The notes beneath the pieces were generated by a model that did no database searches, was not told the origin of the DNA, and saw nothing but the letters and a program-made list of their open reading frames with translations. DNA of 64,000 nucleotides from CAVWUA01 sp963758025 (GTDB lineage: Bacteria; Planctomycetota; Planctomycetia; Isosphaerales; Isosphaeraceae): contig CAVWUA010000016.1 of assembly GCA_963758025.1 (NCBI GenBank), positions 62,001 to 126,000 on the forward strand. Direction: 5' to 3'. The translations under genes and the position numbers were made by a program. Positions 1 through 10,913 of the stretch are shown in pieces (positions within the stretch are counted from its first letter, which is position 1; each line of letters begins with the position of its first letter).

Positions 1-758
1 TCCGGGCAGCGGAGCGTCGTGCTGGTCCGGCAGGGGGAGGGGACGTTCGAGCCTCGCGAGGTGACGCTCGGCCAGGAGTGGCTGTACCCGGTCTCGGAGG
101 CTGACCGCGACGGCCGCGCCTGGAATTCGGCTCCGATCAACAGCGCTATCATGAGGTTCTGGCCGGCTTGAAGCCGGGCGAGCCGGTCGTCACCGCCGGC
201 GCGTTCCTGCTCAATGCCGAGAGTCAGTTTCAGAGCGTGCTGACGAAGATGCTCCCGGCCGATGGGTCCGAGCCGCCGGGCCTGGAACAGCTTCTCGGGG
301 AGGCGGTCGCGGAGGACCTGCGCGCGGTGCTGGCGGCCTATTTCGCCCTGAGCGATGCCCTGGCGGCCGACGCGCTCGGGCCGGTTCCCGAGCGGGCTGA
401 GTCGCTGGCCGAGGCGGCCGAGACACTGGCCGAGGCGGCCGGACAGGAGGAGAAATCCGATCTGGCGGAGGCGGCCCGGCAGGTCGCCGGGGCGGCCGGG
501 GCGTCGAACCTCCGTCTGGCGAGCGACCTGGAGCAGGCCCGACGCGGCTTCGGCCAGGTCAGCAAGGCGCTGGTCGGCCTGCTGGCCGAGCATGGTGGCC
601 CGGTGCTCCTGGGTGCGGACCTTCACGCCTTCGAGTGCCCCATGGCCGGCAAGTACGGCTTCAAGCTCTGGCTCCAGGACGATCCCGCGATGGAGAACCC
701 GTACATGGGCCAGAAGATGCTGACCTGCGGCAAGGAACTGAGCACGCTGGAACCCTGA
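1..758 (+). CDS. Cu/Ag efflux RND periplasmic adaptor (CusB-like), 3' part, frameshifted
   Basis: This is the C-terminal part of a periplasmic adaptor that links an RND pump to an outer-membrane channel; the 5' end lies outside the window. The last ~200 residues contain the motif GLKPGEPVVTAGAFLLNAES typical of the membrane-proximal domain of CusB-type adaptors. A DUF3347-like tail follows, ending in FECPMAGKYGFKLWLQ and a conserved Met/Cys pair (GQKMLTCGKEL), compatible with copper or silver binding. Bases 1-~110 read in frame 1 (VRQGEGTFEPREVTLGQEW) and the rest in frame 3, so a -1 change lies at about 105-125; frame 3 has a stop at 102-104. The gene is followed after 33 bases by the pump gene, as in cusBA operons. 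Family assignment is by motif; metal specificity is inferred from the partner. Confidence 0.85.
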
Positions 759-791
759 GAACCACGTCCTTTCGAGAGGCTCACGCCCATC

Positions 792-3700
792 ATGCACGAC
801 GAGAACGGGACCGAGCCATCCGGCGTGATCGCCCGGCTGATCGCCTGGTGCATCGCCAACCGCTTTCTGGTGTTGACCCTCACGGCCATCCTCTCGACGG
901 TCGGCGTCTGGGCCACGACGACGATCCCGATCGACGCCATCCCCGACCTGTCCGATGTCCAGGTCATCATCTACACTCCCTGGCAGGGACGCGACCCGCA
1001 GATCATCGAGGACCAGGTCACGTACCCCCTGGCCTCGACGATGCTCTCGGTCCCTGGCGTCGCCGACGTGCGGGGGTACAGCTTCTTCGGGTTCTCGTTC
1101 GTTTACGTCATCTTCGAGGACGGGACGGACATGTACTGGGCGCGCAGCCGCGTGCTGGAGTACCTGAACCAGGTCCAGGACCAGCTTCCCGAGGGGATCA
1201 CCCCCACGCTCGGCCCGGACGCCACCGGGCTGGGCTGGGTGTATCTCTACACGTTGGAGGACACCGAGAACCGTTACGACCTGGGCGAACTGCGGGCGCT
1301 TCAGGACTGGTACGTGCGGTATCAGTTGACCGAGGTCGAGGGCGTGGCCGAGGTGGCGACCGTCGGCGGCGCCGTGCGGCAGTATCAGGTGACGGTCGAT
1401 CCCCGGCGACTCTTGCTCTATCAGATCCCGCTGGAGACGGTCATCGCGTCGATCAAGGACTCGAACAACGACGTCGGCGGCCGGGTGGTCGAGATGGGCG
1501 AGACGGAGCACATGGTCCGGGGTAGGGGCTACATTCAGAGCCCCGAGGACCTGGAGGAAATCGTGCTCTCGGCCACCGAGGACGGCACGCCGGTCCTCCT
1601 GCGCGACGTGGCGCAGGTGCAGATCGGGCCGGACATCAAGCGCGGCCTGGCGGAGAAGAACGGCGAGGGGGAGGTCGTCGCCGGGATCGTCGTCATGCGC
1701 TTCGGCGAGAATGCCTTGAAGACCATCGACGCCGTCAAGGCGAAGATCCGGCAGATCGAGCCGGGGTTGCCCGAAGGGGTCGTCATCCGCACGGCCTACG
1801 ACCGCAGCGCCTTGATTCACCGCTCGATCGACACGCTCAAGGAGACGCTTTCCGAGGAGCTGCTGATCACGACCTTGATCTGCATCCTCTTCCTGCTCCA
1901 CGTCCGAAGCGCCCTGGTGGCGGCGGTGGTCCTGCCGCTGGGCATTCTGATGGCGTTCATCATCATGAAGTTCGCCGGGATCAACGCCAACATCATGTCG
2001 ATCTCGGGCATCGCCGTGGCGATCGGCACGATGGTCGATTCCTCGGTCGTGATGGTCGAGAACCTGCACAAGCACAAGGAGAAGGCCGAGCCGGGAACAA
2101 GTCACTGGGAACTCGTCACCCGCGCGGCGCAAGAAGTGGGGCCGGGGCTGTTCCTCGCCTTGCTGGTCGTGACCGTCAGCTTCGTCCCCGTGTTCGCCCT
2201 GCAAGGGCAGGCCGGGCGGCTGTTCAAACCCCTGGCGTTCACCAAGACGTTCGCCATGGCCGCCTCGGCGTTCATCGCCGTGACCGCAATCCCGATCCTG
2301 ATGGGCCTCTTCGTCCGGGGCCACGTCCGTTCCGAGGAGAGCAACCCCGTCAACCGGCTGATGATCTGGCTCTACATGCCGTTCATCCGGTTCGCGCTGA
2401 GGCACAAGTTGATCAGCATGTTCATTGCCTTCGGCCTGCTGGCGCTGACGTGGGTGCCGTGGACGAAGATCGGCAGCGAGTTCATGCCGCCGTTGCGTGA
2501 GGGGGACATCCTCTACATGCCGACGACCTTGCCGGGGCTGTCCGTGACCGAGGCCCGGCGCACGCTTCAGATCCAGGACCAGTTGTTGAAGCAATTCCCG
2601 GAGGTGCGGGTGGCGCTCGGCAAGGTCGGCCGCTCGACGACGCCGACCGATCCGGCCCCCTTGTCGATGGTGGAGACGCATGCCTCGCTCCGTCCCGAGG
2701 AAGACTGGCCGCACCGGCTCATCGCCAAGGGGTTTCTCCGGGAGATCGGCCTTTCAATGTTCGACATGTTGAAATCCGGCGGCTTCCTGACCGAATCCGC
2801 CAGGACGCTCGACCCCGCGACGATCGCCGAGCAGGCCGAGGGGATGACGCGCTGGGAGCTGAACCGCCAGACGCGCGAGGCGCTGATGCGGGCGCTGGAT
2901 GAGGGCCTCCACCGGATGAGGGAGGCGTATGAAGCCCAGCGCGCCAGGATCATCGCGCGAGGCGAGGCACCCCCGTCTCGGTTCGATGAGCAAGACCTGG
3001 AGGAGCGTTGGGCGGCCGAGATCCTGCGGCGCGCGACGCGGCGGGTTCGTCCGAAGTTGCCTGATCGGATCGCGCGAAGACTCCCGAAGGACCTGGCTGA
3101 GATCCTGGTCTCGCAGGGGGGACTGGCGGCGGAGCGCCAGGAGGCCGCCGTTTCGTACCTGACGGAGCGCTGGGAGGGGCGCATCCAGGCGGAGGAGGTT
3201 CCGCTGGTGCCGACGACCTTCGACGAGCTGACCAAGCACGAGATGCAGCGGTCGATCACCATTCCCGGCATGCCCAACTGGTGGCTCCAGCCGATCGAAA
3301 CGCGTATTGGTATGCTCACCACGGGGATGCGTGGCGTGCTCGGTTTGAAGGTTTACGGGACCGACCTTCCGACGCTCGAAAATCTCGGCGTTCAACTGGA
3401 GGAGATCCTCAAGGATGTGCCGGGGACGCTCAGCGTCGTGGCCGAACGGGCGATGGGGGGGCATTACCTTGATATCGATATCGACCGCGCCGAATGTGCC
3501 CGCTATGGCCTGAAGGTCGGCGACGTGCAGCGCATGATCGAGACGGCCGTCGGCGGGATGAACGTCGCCACGACCGTCGAGGGGCGCTACCGCTTCCCGA
3601 TCAACGTCCGCTATCCGACCGAGCTGCGCGACGACCCGGAGAAGCTCCAGCGCATCCTGGTCGCAACGCCGAAGGGCAACCTCATCCCGCTGGGGCAGGT

Positions 3701-4505
3701 GGCGACGCTGGCGATCGAGGACGGGCCGCCGATGATCAAGAGCGAGGCGGGCTTGCTCCTGGTCAACATCCCGGTCGATATCGAGACCGACGTGGACATC
3801 GGCACATATGTCAAGCGGGCGCAGGGGGCCATCGACCGGGCGATCGCGCGGGGATACCTGAAGCTGCCCCCCGGCTACTACACCGAGTGGAGCGGCCAGT
3901 ACCAGTTCATGCGGGAGGTGCGCGAGCGGCTGACGGTCATCATCCCGATCACGCTGGCGATCATCTTCCTCCTGATCTACTTCAACATGCACAACATCAC
4001 CGAGACGCTCATCACGATGCTGACCCTGCCGTTCGCGCTGGTCGGCGGCGTCTGGGGGTTGTACTGGCTGGGGTACAACTGGAGTATCGCGGTGGCGATC
4101 GGCTTCATCGCTCTGGCCGGGCTGGCGGCCGAGACTGGGATCATCATGCACGTGTACCTGGATCTGGCGTACAAGAAGCACCGGGCCGAGAAGGGGCGCG
4201 ACCTGACCCCGGACGAGCTGCACGACGCGGTGATCGAGGGCTCCGTCTTGCGCGTGCGGCCCAAACTGATGACCGTGCTGACCGACTTCATCGCGTTGAT
4301 GCCGATCCTCTGGGCCACGACGCCCGGCGCCGGGCCGATGAAGCGGATCGCCATCCCGGTCATCGGCGGCGTGATCACCTCGGCGATTCACACCCTGGTG
4401 CTGATCCCGGTGTACTACACTTTGTACAAGCGCTGGGAACAGTGGCGTCGGCGCGTTCTCGGCGGCATTCCGGCGGAAAGTCCTGAGGTCGATCCGGCCG
4501 CCTGA
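792..4505 (+). CDS. cusA: CusA-like heavy-metal efflux RND pump with an extra ~166-residue periplasmic insert
   Basis: This is an inner-membrane RND pump of 1237 residues that exports Cu(I)/Ag(I) using the proton gradient. The N-terminal membrane helix is at ~18-38, with helix blocks at ~350-545 and ~1045-1215. Three methionines that align with the E. coli CusA metal-binding triad (M573, M623, M672) are at M576 (DILYMPTTLPG), M626 (SMVETHASL) and M841 (RIGMLTTGM). Likely proton-relay residues are D416 (GTMVDSSVVMVEN), E1114 (LAGLAAETG) and K1158 (RVRPKLMTVL). The family is usually ~1030-1070 residues. The excess falls between M626 and M841 (about residues 640-805) and is helix-rich and charged. 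The gene lies 33 bases after the adaptor gene. Family membership is certain; copper/silver specificity rests on the methionines. Confidence 0.95.
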   Translation: MHDENGTEPSGVIARLIAWCIANRFLVLTLTAILSTVGVWATTTIPIDAIPDLSDVQVIIYTPWQGRDPQIIEDQVTYPLASTMLSVPGVADVRGYSFFGFSFVYVIFEDGTDMYWARSRVLEYLNQVQDQLPEGITPTLGPDATGLGWVYLYTLEDTENRYDLGELRALQDWYVRYQLTEVEGVAEVATVGGAVRQYQVTVDPRRLLLYQIPLETVIASIKDSNNDVGGRVVEMGETEHMVRGRGYIQSPEDLEEIVLSATEDGTPVLLRDVAQVQIGPDIKRGLAEKNGEGEVVAGIVVMRFGENALKTIDAVKAKIRQIEPGLPEGVVIRTAYDRSALIHRSIDTLKETLSEELLITTLICILFLLHVRSALVAAVVLPLGILMAFIIMKFAGINANIMSISGIAVAIGTMVDSSVVMVENLHKHKEKAEPGTSHWELVTRAAQEVGPGLFLALLVVTVSFVPVFALQGQAGRLFKPLAFTKTFAMAASAFIAVTAIPILMGLFVRGHVRSEESNPVNRLMIWLYMPFIRFALRHKLISMFIAFGLLALTWVPWTKIGSEFMPPLREGDILYMPTTLPGLSVTEARRTLQIQDQLLKQFPEVRVALGKVGRSTTPTDPAPLSMVETHASLRPEEDWPHRLIAKGFLREIGLSMFDMLKSGGFLTESARTLDPATIAEQAEGMTRWELNRQTREALMRALDEGLHRMREAYEAQRARIIARGEAPPSRFDEQDLEERWAAEILRRATRRVRPKLPDRIARRLPKDLAEILVSQGGLAAERQEAAVSYLTERWEGRIQAEEVPLVPTTFDELTKHEMQRSITIPGMPNWWLQPIETRIGMLTTGMRGVLGLKVYGTDLPTLENLGVQLEEILKDVPGTLSVVAERAMGGHYLDIDIDRAECARYGLKVGDVQRMIETAVGGMNVATTVEGRYRFPINVRYPTELRDDPEKLQRILVATPKGNLIPLGQVATLAIEDGPPMIKSEAGLLLVNIPVDIETDVDIGTYVKRAQGAIDRAIARGYLKLPPGYYTEWSGQYQFMREVRERLTVIIPITLAIIFLLIYFNMHNITETLITMLTLPFALVGGVWGLYWLGYNWSIAVAIGFIALAGLAAETGIIMHVYLDLAYKKHRAEKGRDLTPDELHDAVIEGSVLRVRPKLMTVLTDFIALMPILWATTPGAGPMKRIAIPVIGGVITSAIHTLVLIPVYYTLYKRWEQWRRRVLGGIPAESPEVDPAA

Positions 4506-4991
4506 ATGGCCGCGCGACACCGGATGTGCTCTTAATTGGAAACATGGAGTTTTGGGTATTGACGGAAATGAACGCGTTTTCGATAATGCTGGCAGAGTGG
4601 ATAACTCGTGACGGGTTATTCGATGGGGTCGAGATGGCCTTCTCGTGCGACGGGTGTCGTGCGTGAGGGCTTTTTTCATTTCCACCCCCGAACACCAATG
4701 ATCGGTAAGCCTCGGGAATGGGTCCCACGGAAATTCGGAGCGCACGGTCACGATGCCGCGCGGAGATAAGGGCTGTTGGGAACGGTTGCGACCGGCCAGA
4801 CCCGGCACCTTGAACGGCACCGAGTGATGAGATCATTGGCGAGCGGAACGTCCTCCGGGCAACGCAGCCCCGAGTAAGGGAAATCGATTCGGCAGCCCGC
4901 GAGGCACCCGAGAGAAATCGGGAGCGTCCTCCGTACGCGCCGACGCGACCAGCGATTGACCAGAGCGACGTCGCTCCAGCATCGGATCCTA
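4506..4991. other. Gene-free stretch between cusA and the giant surface-protein gene
   Basis: No coding sequence is recognisable here. It holds one terminator-like hairpin near 4642-4676 and the presumed 5' region of the next gene. Bases are less GC-rich than in the genes around it. Confidence 0.6.
4642..4676 (+). terminator. Possible rho-independent terminator after cusA
   Basis: An imperfect stem (GTGCGAC / GTCGTGC with two G-T pairs, extended by CTC/GAG across a small bulge) is followed by GGC and six T residues at 4671-4676. It sits 137 bases after the cusA stop. The stem is weak, so this is a moderate call. Confidence 0.4.
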
Positions 4992-7900
4992 ATGATGAAC
5001 AATCGAAGATTCTCTTCCCTGCATGCCTCTTCAACGGGCGTTGAGACGAATCGGAAGCGTCGTCGCACGGGCCTGCGGGCCTTGCGTGGAGTTTCCGTTG
5101 AGGCACTTGAGGCTCGTAGCCTGCTCTCGACCGTCCTGGGCCAGGTCATCGACGACATGAACGGTAACGGTCTGCGTGACGTGGGAGAGCCGGGCCTGGC
5201 GGGCGTGACCGTCACCCTCGAACGGATCGACTCCGTCACCGGCGCCACGACATCTCCGGAAACCACGACCACCGACAGCAACGGCCAGTATCGCTTCAAC
5301 GGCGTCACGGCGGGGACGTACCTCGTCAGCGAGGCGGACGACGGCGGCATACGATCCTGAACGTTCCCCACGGCCGAGCACACCGCCCGGTCGTACATGT
5401 CCAGGTCGGGCCGAACGACACCGTGGTGGGAGGCGCGCTGTCGGCGCCACTGGCCGCGCCGGCCGACAACTGGCTGGCGAGCCTGCCGGCCGGCACGTAC
5501 TCGTTCCCGCTCGGCGGGCGACTTCCTGTTCCAGTTCGGCTCGTCAGGGCGTCGCTCCGTCGCGGGTCTTCTTCACCGGTCAGGCCGAGGTCCAGACCAA
5601 GACGCCGGTCGTCACGCCGGGACGGGCGGCGGCGAAACGGGCACGGAAACCTCGACGACCACGACCGTCGACGCCACGATGACCAAGCTCGTCCTGCACG
5701 GGACGATCCACAGCGACCAGCACGAGCAGGGCTACCTCGGCCCGATCACGATGACGCTGACGATGCCGTCGTCCGGCCAGATCACCAGCCGCAAGGACAG
5801 TGCGGCGCTGGCCGACAGCAACTTCGACATCAAGGCCACGATCGAGATCCCGAACGCATTCGGCACGCCGACGACGCTGCACACCGCAGTGCCGATCAAC
5901 TTCCTGGCCCGCGAGATCGCGCGGTTCCCGGCCCTCGGCAGCTCGTACCAGTACCGGGGCACCCAGCCGCCGATCTCGCTGGTCGACAGCACCGGGACGG
6001 AGCAAGGGCAAGCTCTTCTTCGCCTCGCTGAACCCGATGGCCGGGCTACGACTTCGGCAACTACGCCAAGGCCTCCGTCCACGGCCAGGCCTACATCGAC
6101 GCCAACGGCAACGGCGTCTTCGACACGGGCGATACCCCGCTGGCCAACCAGGCCGATCATCCTCCAGCAGATCGCCGAGATCTCCGGGCCGACCGGCGAG
6201 GAGGGCTCGGGCGGCGAGAACGGCTCGGGCGGCCCGCCCGAGGGCAAGGGCGAGCGCCCTGAAGGGCCGCCGATCACCATCTATACCGACGCCAACGGCC
6301 TCGTACCGTTTCAACGACCTGAGCCCCGGCAGCTACACCGTCCGCTAGACGGACGCCTACCCGCTGTCGGTCGTCACGCCGACCACGGACGGATCACAGC
6401 TACACGATCGACACGCTGACCAGCGGCTCCGAACCTGAGCCTACGACTTCGTCAATACGTTCACCGCCGGATCAGGTCAACCACAGCACCGCGACGGGCT
6501 ATCCGACCGCCTCGCACGTCGTCGTGCCCGAACCTGCATCTGGGCGCCACCGAGTTCGCCAACACGCCCGGCCAGACGTATATCAACGACGGCGTTCAAT
6601 TCGGCTCGGCGCTGGTGCCGGGCGCCACGGTGCCGTTGACGATCACGGTGGTCGTCCCCGAAGGCCAGACGGCCTACCTCAGCGGCTGGCTCGACGCGAG
6701 CAACGGCGAAGGCAGCTTCGCCCCGGGCGATGGATGGCAACGACCACGGCGACCAGATCCAGCTCTGCGGGCGACCCGACCTACGCCTACCTGAACGACT
6801 ACGCGGTCGGAGCGGGCATTCACACGCTGGATCGCTGAACATGGTCGTGCCCTCGGGCCTGATGCTCCCGGCGGCCAGGCTCGATACCTTCGCCCGGTTC
6901 CGCCTGAGCACGACGTCCGGCCTCGGCCCCGACTCCTCGACGGATCCGCAACGACCCCCGACGGCGAGGTCGAGGACGTCCCCGTCACGATCTTCGACGC
7001 CTCGAAGCTCGGCATCGATCCAGGGTCAGACGTTCGAGGACGTCAACGGCAACGGCGTGCTCGACCCGGGCGAGCCGGGACTCGACGGCTGGAACGTTGA
7101 TGCTGGTCAACCTCGACAACGGTCAGGTCGTCGCGACCCGGACCTCGGGGGCCGAGGACATTAACCTGGGCGGCAACGATCGTCACCGAGCACGGCATCT
7201 ACCACTTCGAACGGATGTGTGCCGGGCCGGTACGAGGTCCGGGCCACGCCGCCGACGGCTCCGGGGCACGTCGGCCGTCACCGCACCGGGCTCGGACGAA
7301 GGGGCCGTCGTCTATCGGTTCGACGTCACTCCGGGCGAGACCGTCGGCTCGCTGCCCTACGCCACCACCCTGCGTCCCCCGGCTGGCTGAACACGCTGAC
7401 GGCGGGGACCGACTCGCTGTTCACCCTCGGGCAATTCATGATCCTCAAGGGTGGCGGCGGCGGCCACGCGGACTACGGGCGGTTCGGGAGACACGGGCGG
7501 CACGGCGGCGACACCGAGCAGCCGATCCGGCTGTCGGTCGTCGGCTCGGCCCAGATCTTCCACGACATGATCGACACCGGCACCGGCCTCGTCCCCGCCG
7601 AGATCACCGGGCTGCAACTCGAGGGGATCGCCGTCCAGGAAGAGCGAGGAGGGGGGCCGATCACCGTGCTCGGCCCGGTCACGGTCAAGCTCGGCATCTT
7701 CCGGTCGATGGGCACGCTCGGAGCCAACAGCGGCCAGGGGAGAGAGACGACGACGGAGCGACACCGCCGCCTTCTCCCTCTACCTCGAGTTCGACCTGAC
7801 GGCCCTGGGCCTACGGCAAGGTGGTCAACACCCGGCCGCTGAACGTCGGCGGCGCGATCACCCAGGTCCCGATCGTCGGCACCATCCTGGCGCGTCAGGG

Positions 7901-8783
7901 TGGCGGATCGCCGATCCCGCTACGCGACACGGCCACCGGCGCCGAGCCGCTACGGCTGGTCACGGGCTCGCTGACCACGATGTTCGGCCTGGACTACGGC
8001 GCCGCGTTCCTCGGTAGCCTGAGCGGCAACGTTTTCGAAGACCTCAACGGCGACAACGTCCACCAGGACGGCGAAGCGGACTGGCCGGCGCCACCATCAT
8101 GGTGCAACAGGTCGTCACCGAGGAAGGTCCGACCGAAGACGAAGGCCACGGCGGCAGCGGTCGGTGGAAGCGGCAGCGGCGGGGAAGGCGAGACCACCGA
8201 CGCCCACGGTCTTCCTGACCCAGCACCGATGCCGACGGGAACTGGAGCATCACCGACCTCGTCCCGGGCACCTACACGGTGACGGTGATCCCGCCGGCCA
8301 GCTACGGCGTCAGCGGCGGGGCGGCGTTCAGCTATAACGCGACCGTCCAGAGCCGGAGCCAGATCGGCAACTATCGACTTCGGCAACTTCCCGATCAACG
8401 ACCCGCCGACCATCGCCGCACCGGCGACGGCGGCTGTCGATGAGGGGACGCAGTCGGTCTTCTCAACCGCCAATGGCAACGCCATCACGGTCTCCGACCC
8501 CGACGCCGGTGACCTGCCGATTCAGGTCACGCTGCAGGCGACCGGCGGTACCCTGACTCTCGCCGGGATCAACGGCCTGACGTTCGACATGGGCGACGGC
8601 ACCGCGGACGGCAAGATCGTGGTCCGCGGCACGATCGCCGACCTGAATGCCGCGCTGAACGGCCTGCAGTTCATCCCGACGGTCCATACCAGCGGAGCGG
8701 CGAATCTCGCCATCACGGTCGATGACCTGGGCAACTCCGGCTTCGAAGGGCCGAAGACGGCCTCCGCCTCGGTGCCGATCACC

Positions 8784-9346
8784 GTGGCGGCGGTGGCCGA
8801 CGCGCCGACATTGACGGTCACGGCGGCCTCGGGCAACGAGCACGCGGCGATCCCGCTGAACGTCGCCTCGGCCCTGGTGGACACCGACGGCTCGGAGACG
8901 CTGTCGATCACCGTCGGCGGTCTGCCGGCGGGCGCGGTACTGTCCTCCGGGACGGACCTGGGGGGCGGCAAATGGCGGCTCACCCCCGCTCAGTTGAACG
9001 GCCTGACGATCACGCCCCCCAGCCATCGTCACGGAGTCTTCTCCCTGACGGTCACGGCGACCAGCAAGGAGACGTCCAACGGGAGCACCGCCTCGACGGT
9101 TCAACCGCTGACGCTGACCGTGGCGGCGGTGGCCGACGCGCCGACATTGACGGTCACGGCGGCCTCGGGGAACGAGCACGCGGCGATCCCGCTGAACGTC
9201 GCCTCGGCCCTGGTGGACACCGACGGCTCGGAGACGCTGTCGATCACCGTCGGCGGTCTGCCGGCCGGCGCGGTACTGTCCTCCGGGACGGACCTGGGGG
9301 GCGGCAAATGGCGGCTCACCCCCGCTCAGTTGAACGGCCTGACGGT
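8784..9346 (+). repeat. Tandem duplicated module in the giant gene (336-base period)
   Basis: Bases 8784-9010 and 9120-9346 are almost identical (both start GTGGCGGCGGTGGCCGACGC) and encode the same ~75-residue segment (ADAPTLTVTAASGNEHAAIP and onward to WRLTPAQLNGLT). The spacing is exactly 336 bases and in frame, which indicates a recent internal duplication. Confidence 0.95.
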
Positions 9347-9758
9347 CATCTCGCCGGTCAGCGGGAACTTCCCGCTGAGCGTCACGGCGACCAGCAAGGA
9401 GACGTCCAACGGGAGCACCGCGACCACGGTGCGTCCTCTGATGCTCTCGCTCAACAGCATCACCCCGAAGGTGGCCGGCTTGTTCGACATGCCGGTCTAC
9501 CAGAACGTTCCGACCTCCATCAACCTGGGACGCTTCAGCACCCCCGGAACGAGTGGCCCGTGGAAGGTGGGGATCGACTGGGGTGATTCGTCGCCCTTGA
9601 CGTCGTTCACCATGGCCACGCCCGGCGATCTGGGCGTTCGGAGCCACACCTGCGATAGCACCGGTAATCACACCGTGACGGTCATGGTGACTGATACGTA
9701 TGGCCACGTCGGGAGTAGCCAGTTCACGGTCAACGTGTTGGGCTATGCTCAGATGCCC

Positions 9759-10565
9759 GTCTTCCGGCCGTCCAGCAGCACGTGGCACATCCGCGACACC
9801 AGCGGCCAGGTTCTCGTCGATAATCAGCAGTGGGGCCTTCCGGGAGACATCCCGGTCTCCGCGGACTTCAACGGCGACGACACCACCGACATGGCGGTCT
9901 TCCGGCCGTCGAACGGCCAGTGGTATATCCGGACGATGGCGGGCCAGGTGCTCATGAATGGCCAGCAGTGGGGCCTCTCCGGTGATATCCCCTCGGCGGG
10001 TGATTTCAACGGTGATGGTCAGGCGGACCTGGCGGTCTTCCGGCCATCGAACGGCCAGTGGTACGTCCGGACGATGGCCGGTCAGGTGCTCATGAATGGC
10101 CAGCAGTGGGGCCTCTCCGGCGATAAGCCGGAGGTCGGTGATTTCAACCGCGACGGCACGACCGACCTGGCGGTCTTCCGACCGTCGAACGGGCAGTGGT
10201 ACGTCCGGACGATGGCGGGCCAGGTGCTCATGAATGGCCAGCAGTGGGGCCTCTCCGGCGACATCCCCGAAACCGGCGACTTCGACGGTGACGGTACGAC
10301 GGACCTGGCGGTCTTCCGACCGTCGGACAACCAGTGGTACGTCCGAACGATGGCGGGCCAGGTGCTCATGAATGGTCAGCAATGGGGCCTCTCCGGCGAT
10401 ATCCCCTCGGCGGGTGATTTCAACGGTGATGGTCAGGCGGACCTGACGGTCTTCCGGCCGTCGAACGGGCAGTGGTACGTCCGGACGATGGCCGGTCAGG
10501 TGCTCATGAATGGCCAGCAGTGGGGCCTCCCCGACGACATCCCGATGACCGCGACATCCTCCCAG
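9759..10565 (+). repeat. Six 138-base repeats encoding FG-GAP/VCBS-like units
   Basis: Units start with GTCTTCCG at 9759, 9897, 10035, 10173, 10311 and 10449, an exact 138-base (46-residue) period. The consensus residues are VFRPSNGQWYVRTMAGQVLM, then NGQQWGLSGDIP and a DFNGDGxxDLA motif resembling the calcium-binding loop of FG-GAP blades. The inner units are far more alike than the first and last ones. Confidence 0.95.
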
Positions 10566-10808
10566 ATCGCGGATCGTGTGTACGGCTCCGGTTCGCTGCC
10601 GTTGGGCGGTCCGAGCGTCGCGAACGCCACGTTCGTCAACGGGAACACGCTCTCGCGGGCCTCGGTTGTTCCAGGCCCCGGTTCGCTCGATTACTTTGTT
10701 AACCAACAGGGGCGCCGAGATCGGCGAGGCGTCCTGTCTCTCAACCGCTGACGCCTCCCGACGGGATTGACGTCGGGGCGGGTGTCCGGCCCGCTCTGGA
10801 AACGAAAC

Positions 10809-10853
10809 CCCCGCGCCGGTCTTTCTCTCGGAAGACCGGCGCGGGGCGTTTTA
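10809..10853 (+). terminator. Strong rho-independent terminator after the giant gene
   Basis: A perfect 15-base-pair stem (10809-10823 with 10832-10846, CCCCGCGCCGGTCTT arm) with an 8-base loop is followed by CGTTTTATT. It lies 58 bases after the stop at 10751. Confidence 0.9.
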
Positions 10854-10913
10854 TTGGTGATCTCGGGCATTTCCCGTTTGGCCGGACAACGCCCTGGCCG
10901 AGACGATTCGGTG

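Larger units (their letters stand above)
4992..10751 (+). pseudogene. Giant exported modular protein (SdrD-B, cadherin-like, PKD-like and FG-GAP-like repeats), heavily frame-disrupted
   Basis: One ~1.9 kb-residue protein seems to be encoded. The N-terminus has the planctomycete export signature VEALEARSLLS (~residue 36). Next come SdrD-B-like modules recognisable by D-NGNG-D-GEPG motifs near 5140, 6090, 7020 and 8020, and a cadherin-like stretch (8400-8780). Two near-identical modules (8784-9346), a PKD-like domain with WGDSSP (9470-9745) and six FG-GAP-like repeats (9759-10565) follow. From 8376 to the stop the frame is intact. Between ~5340 and 8376 the conserved reading jumps frame about 25 times, and one in-frame TAG occurs at 6346-6348. 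The role is probably surface or matrix; no catalytic domain is visible. The start at 4992 (or 4995) precedes the signature. Whether it is a true pseudogene or a badly resolved sequence cannot be decided here. Confidence 0.75.

Noticed and set aside
2754..4820. 688-codon open frame on the minus strand opposite cusA
   Set aside because: It lies fully antisense to a strongly conserved pump gene, has His/Asp/Arg-rich non-protein-like composition, and is a by-product of high GC.
5340..8376. Programmed ribosomal frameshifting in the giant gene
   Set aside because: About 25 shifts in both directions without slippery heptamers or stimulatory structures cannot be programmed in any known way.
8463..10706. 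747-codon minus-strand open frame opposite the giant gene
   Set aside because: Its repeats mirror the plus-strand repeats and its composition is Arg/His-rich; the plus-strand frame has recognised domains.
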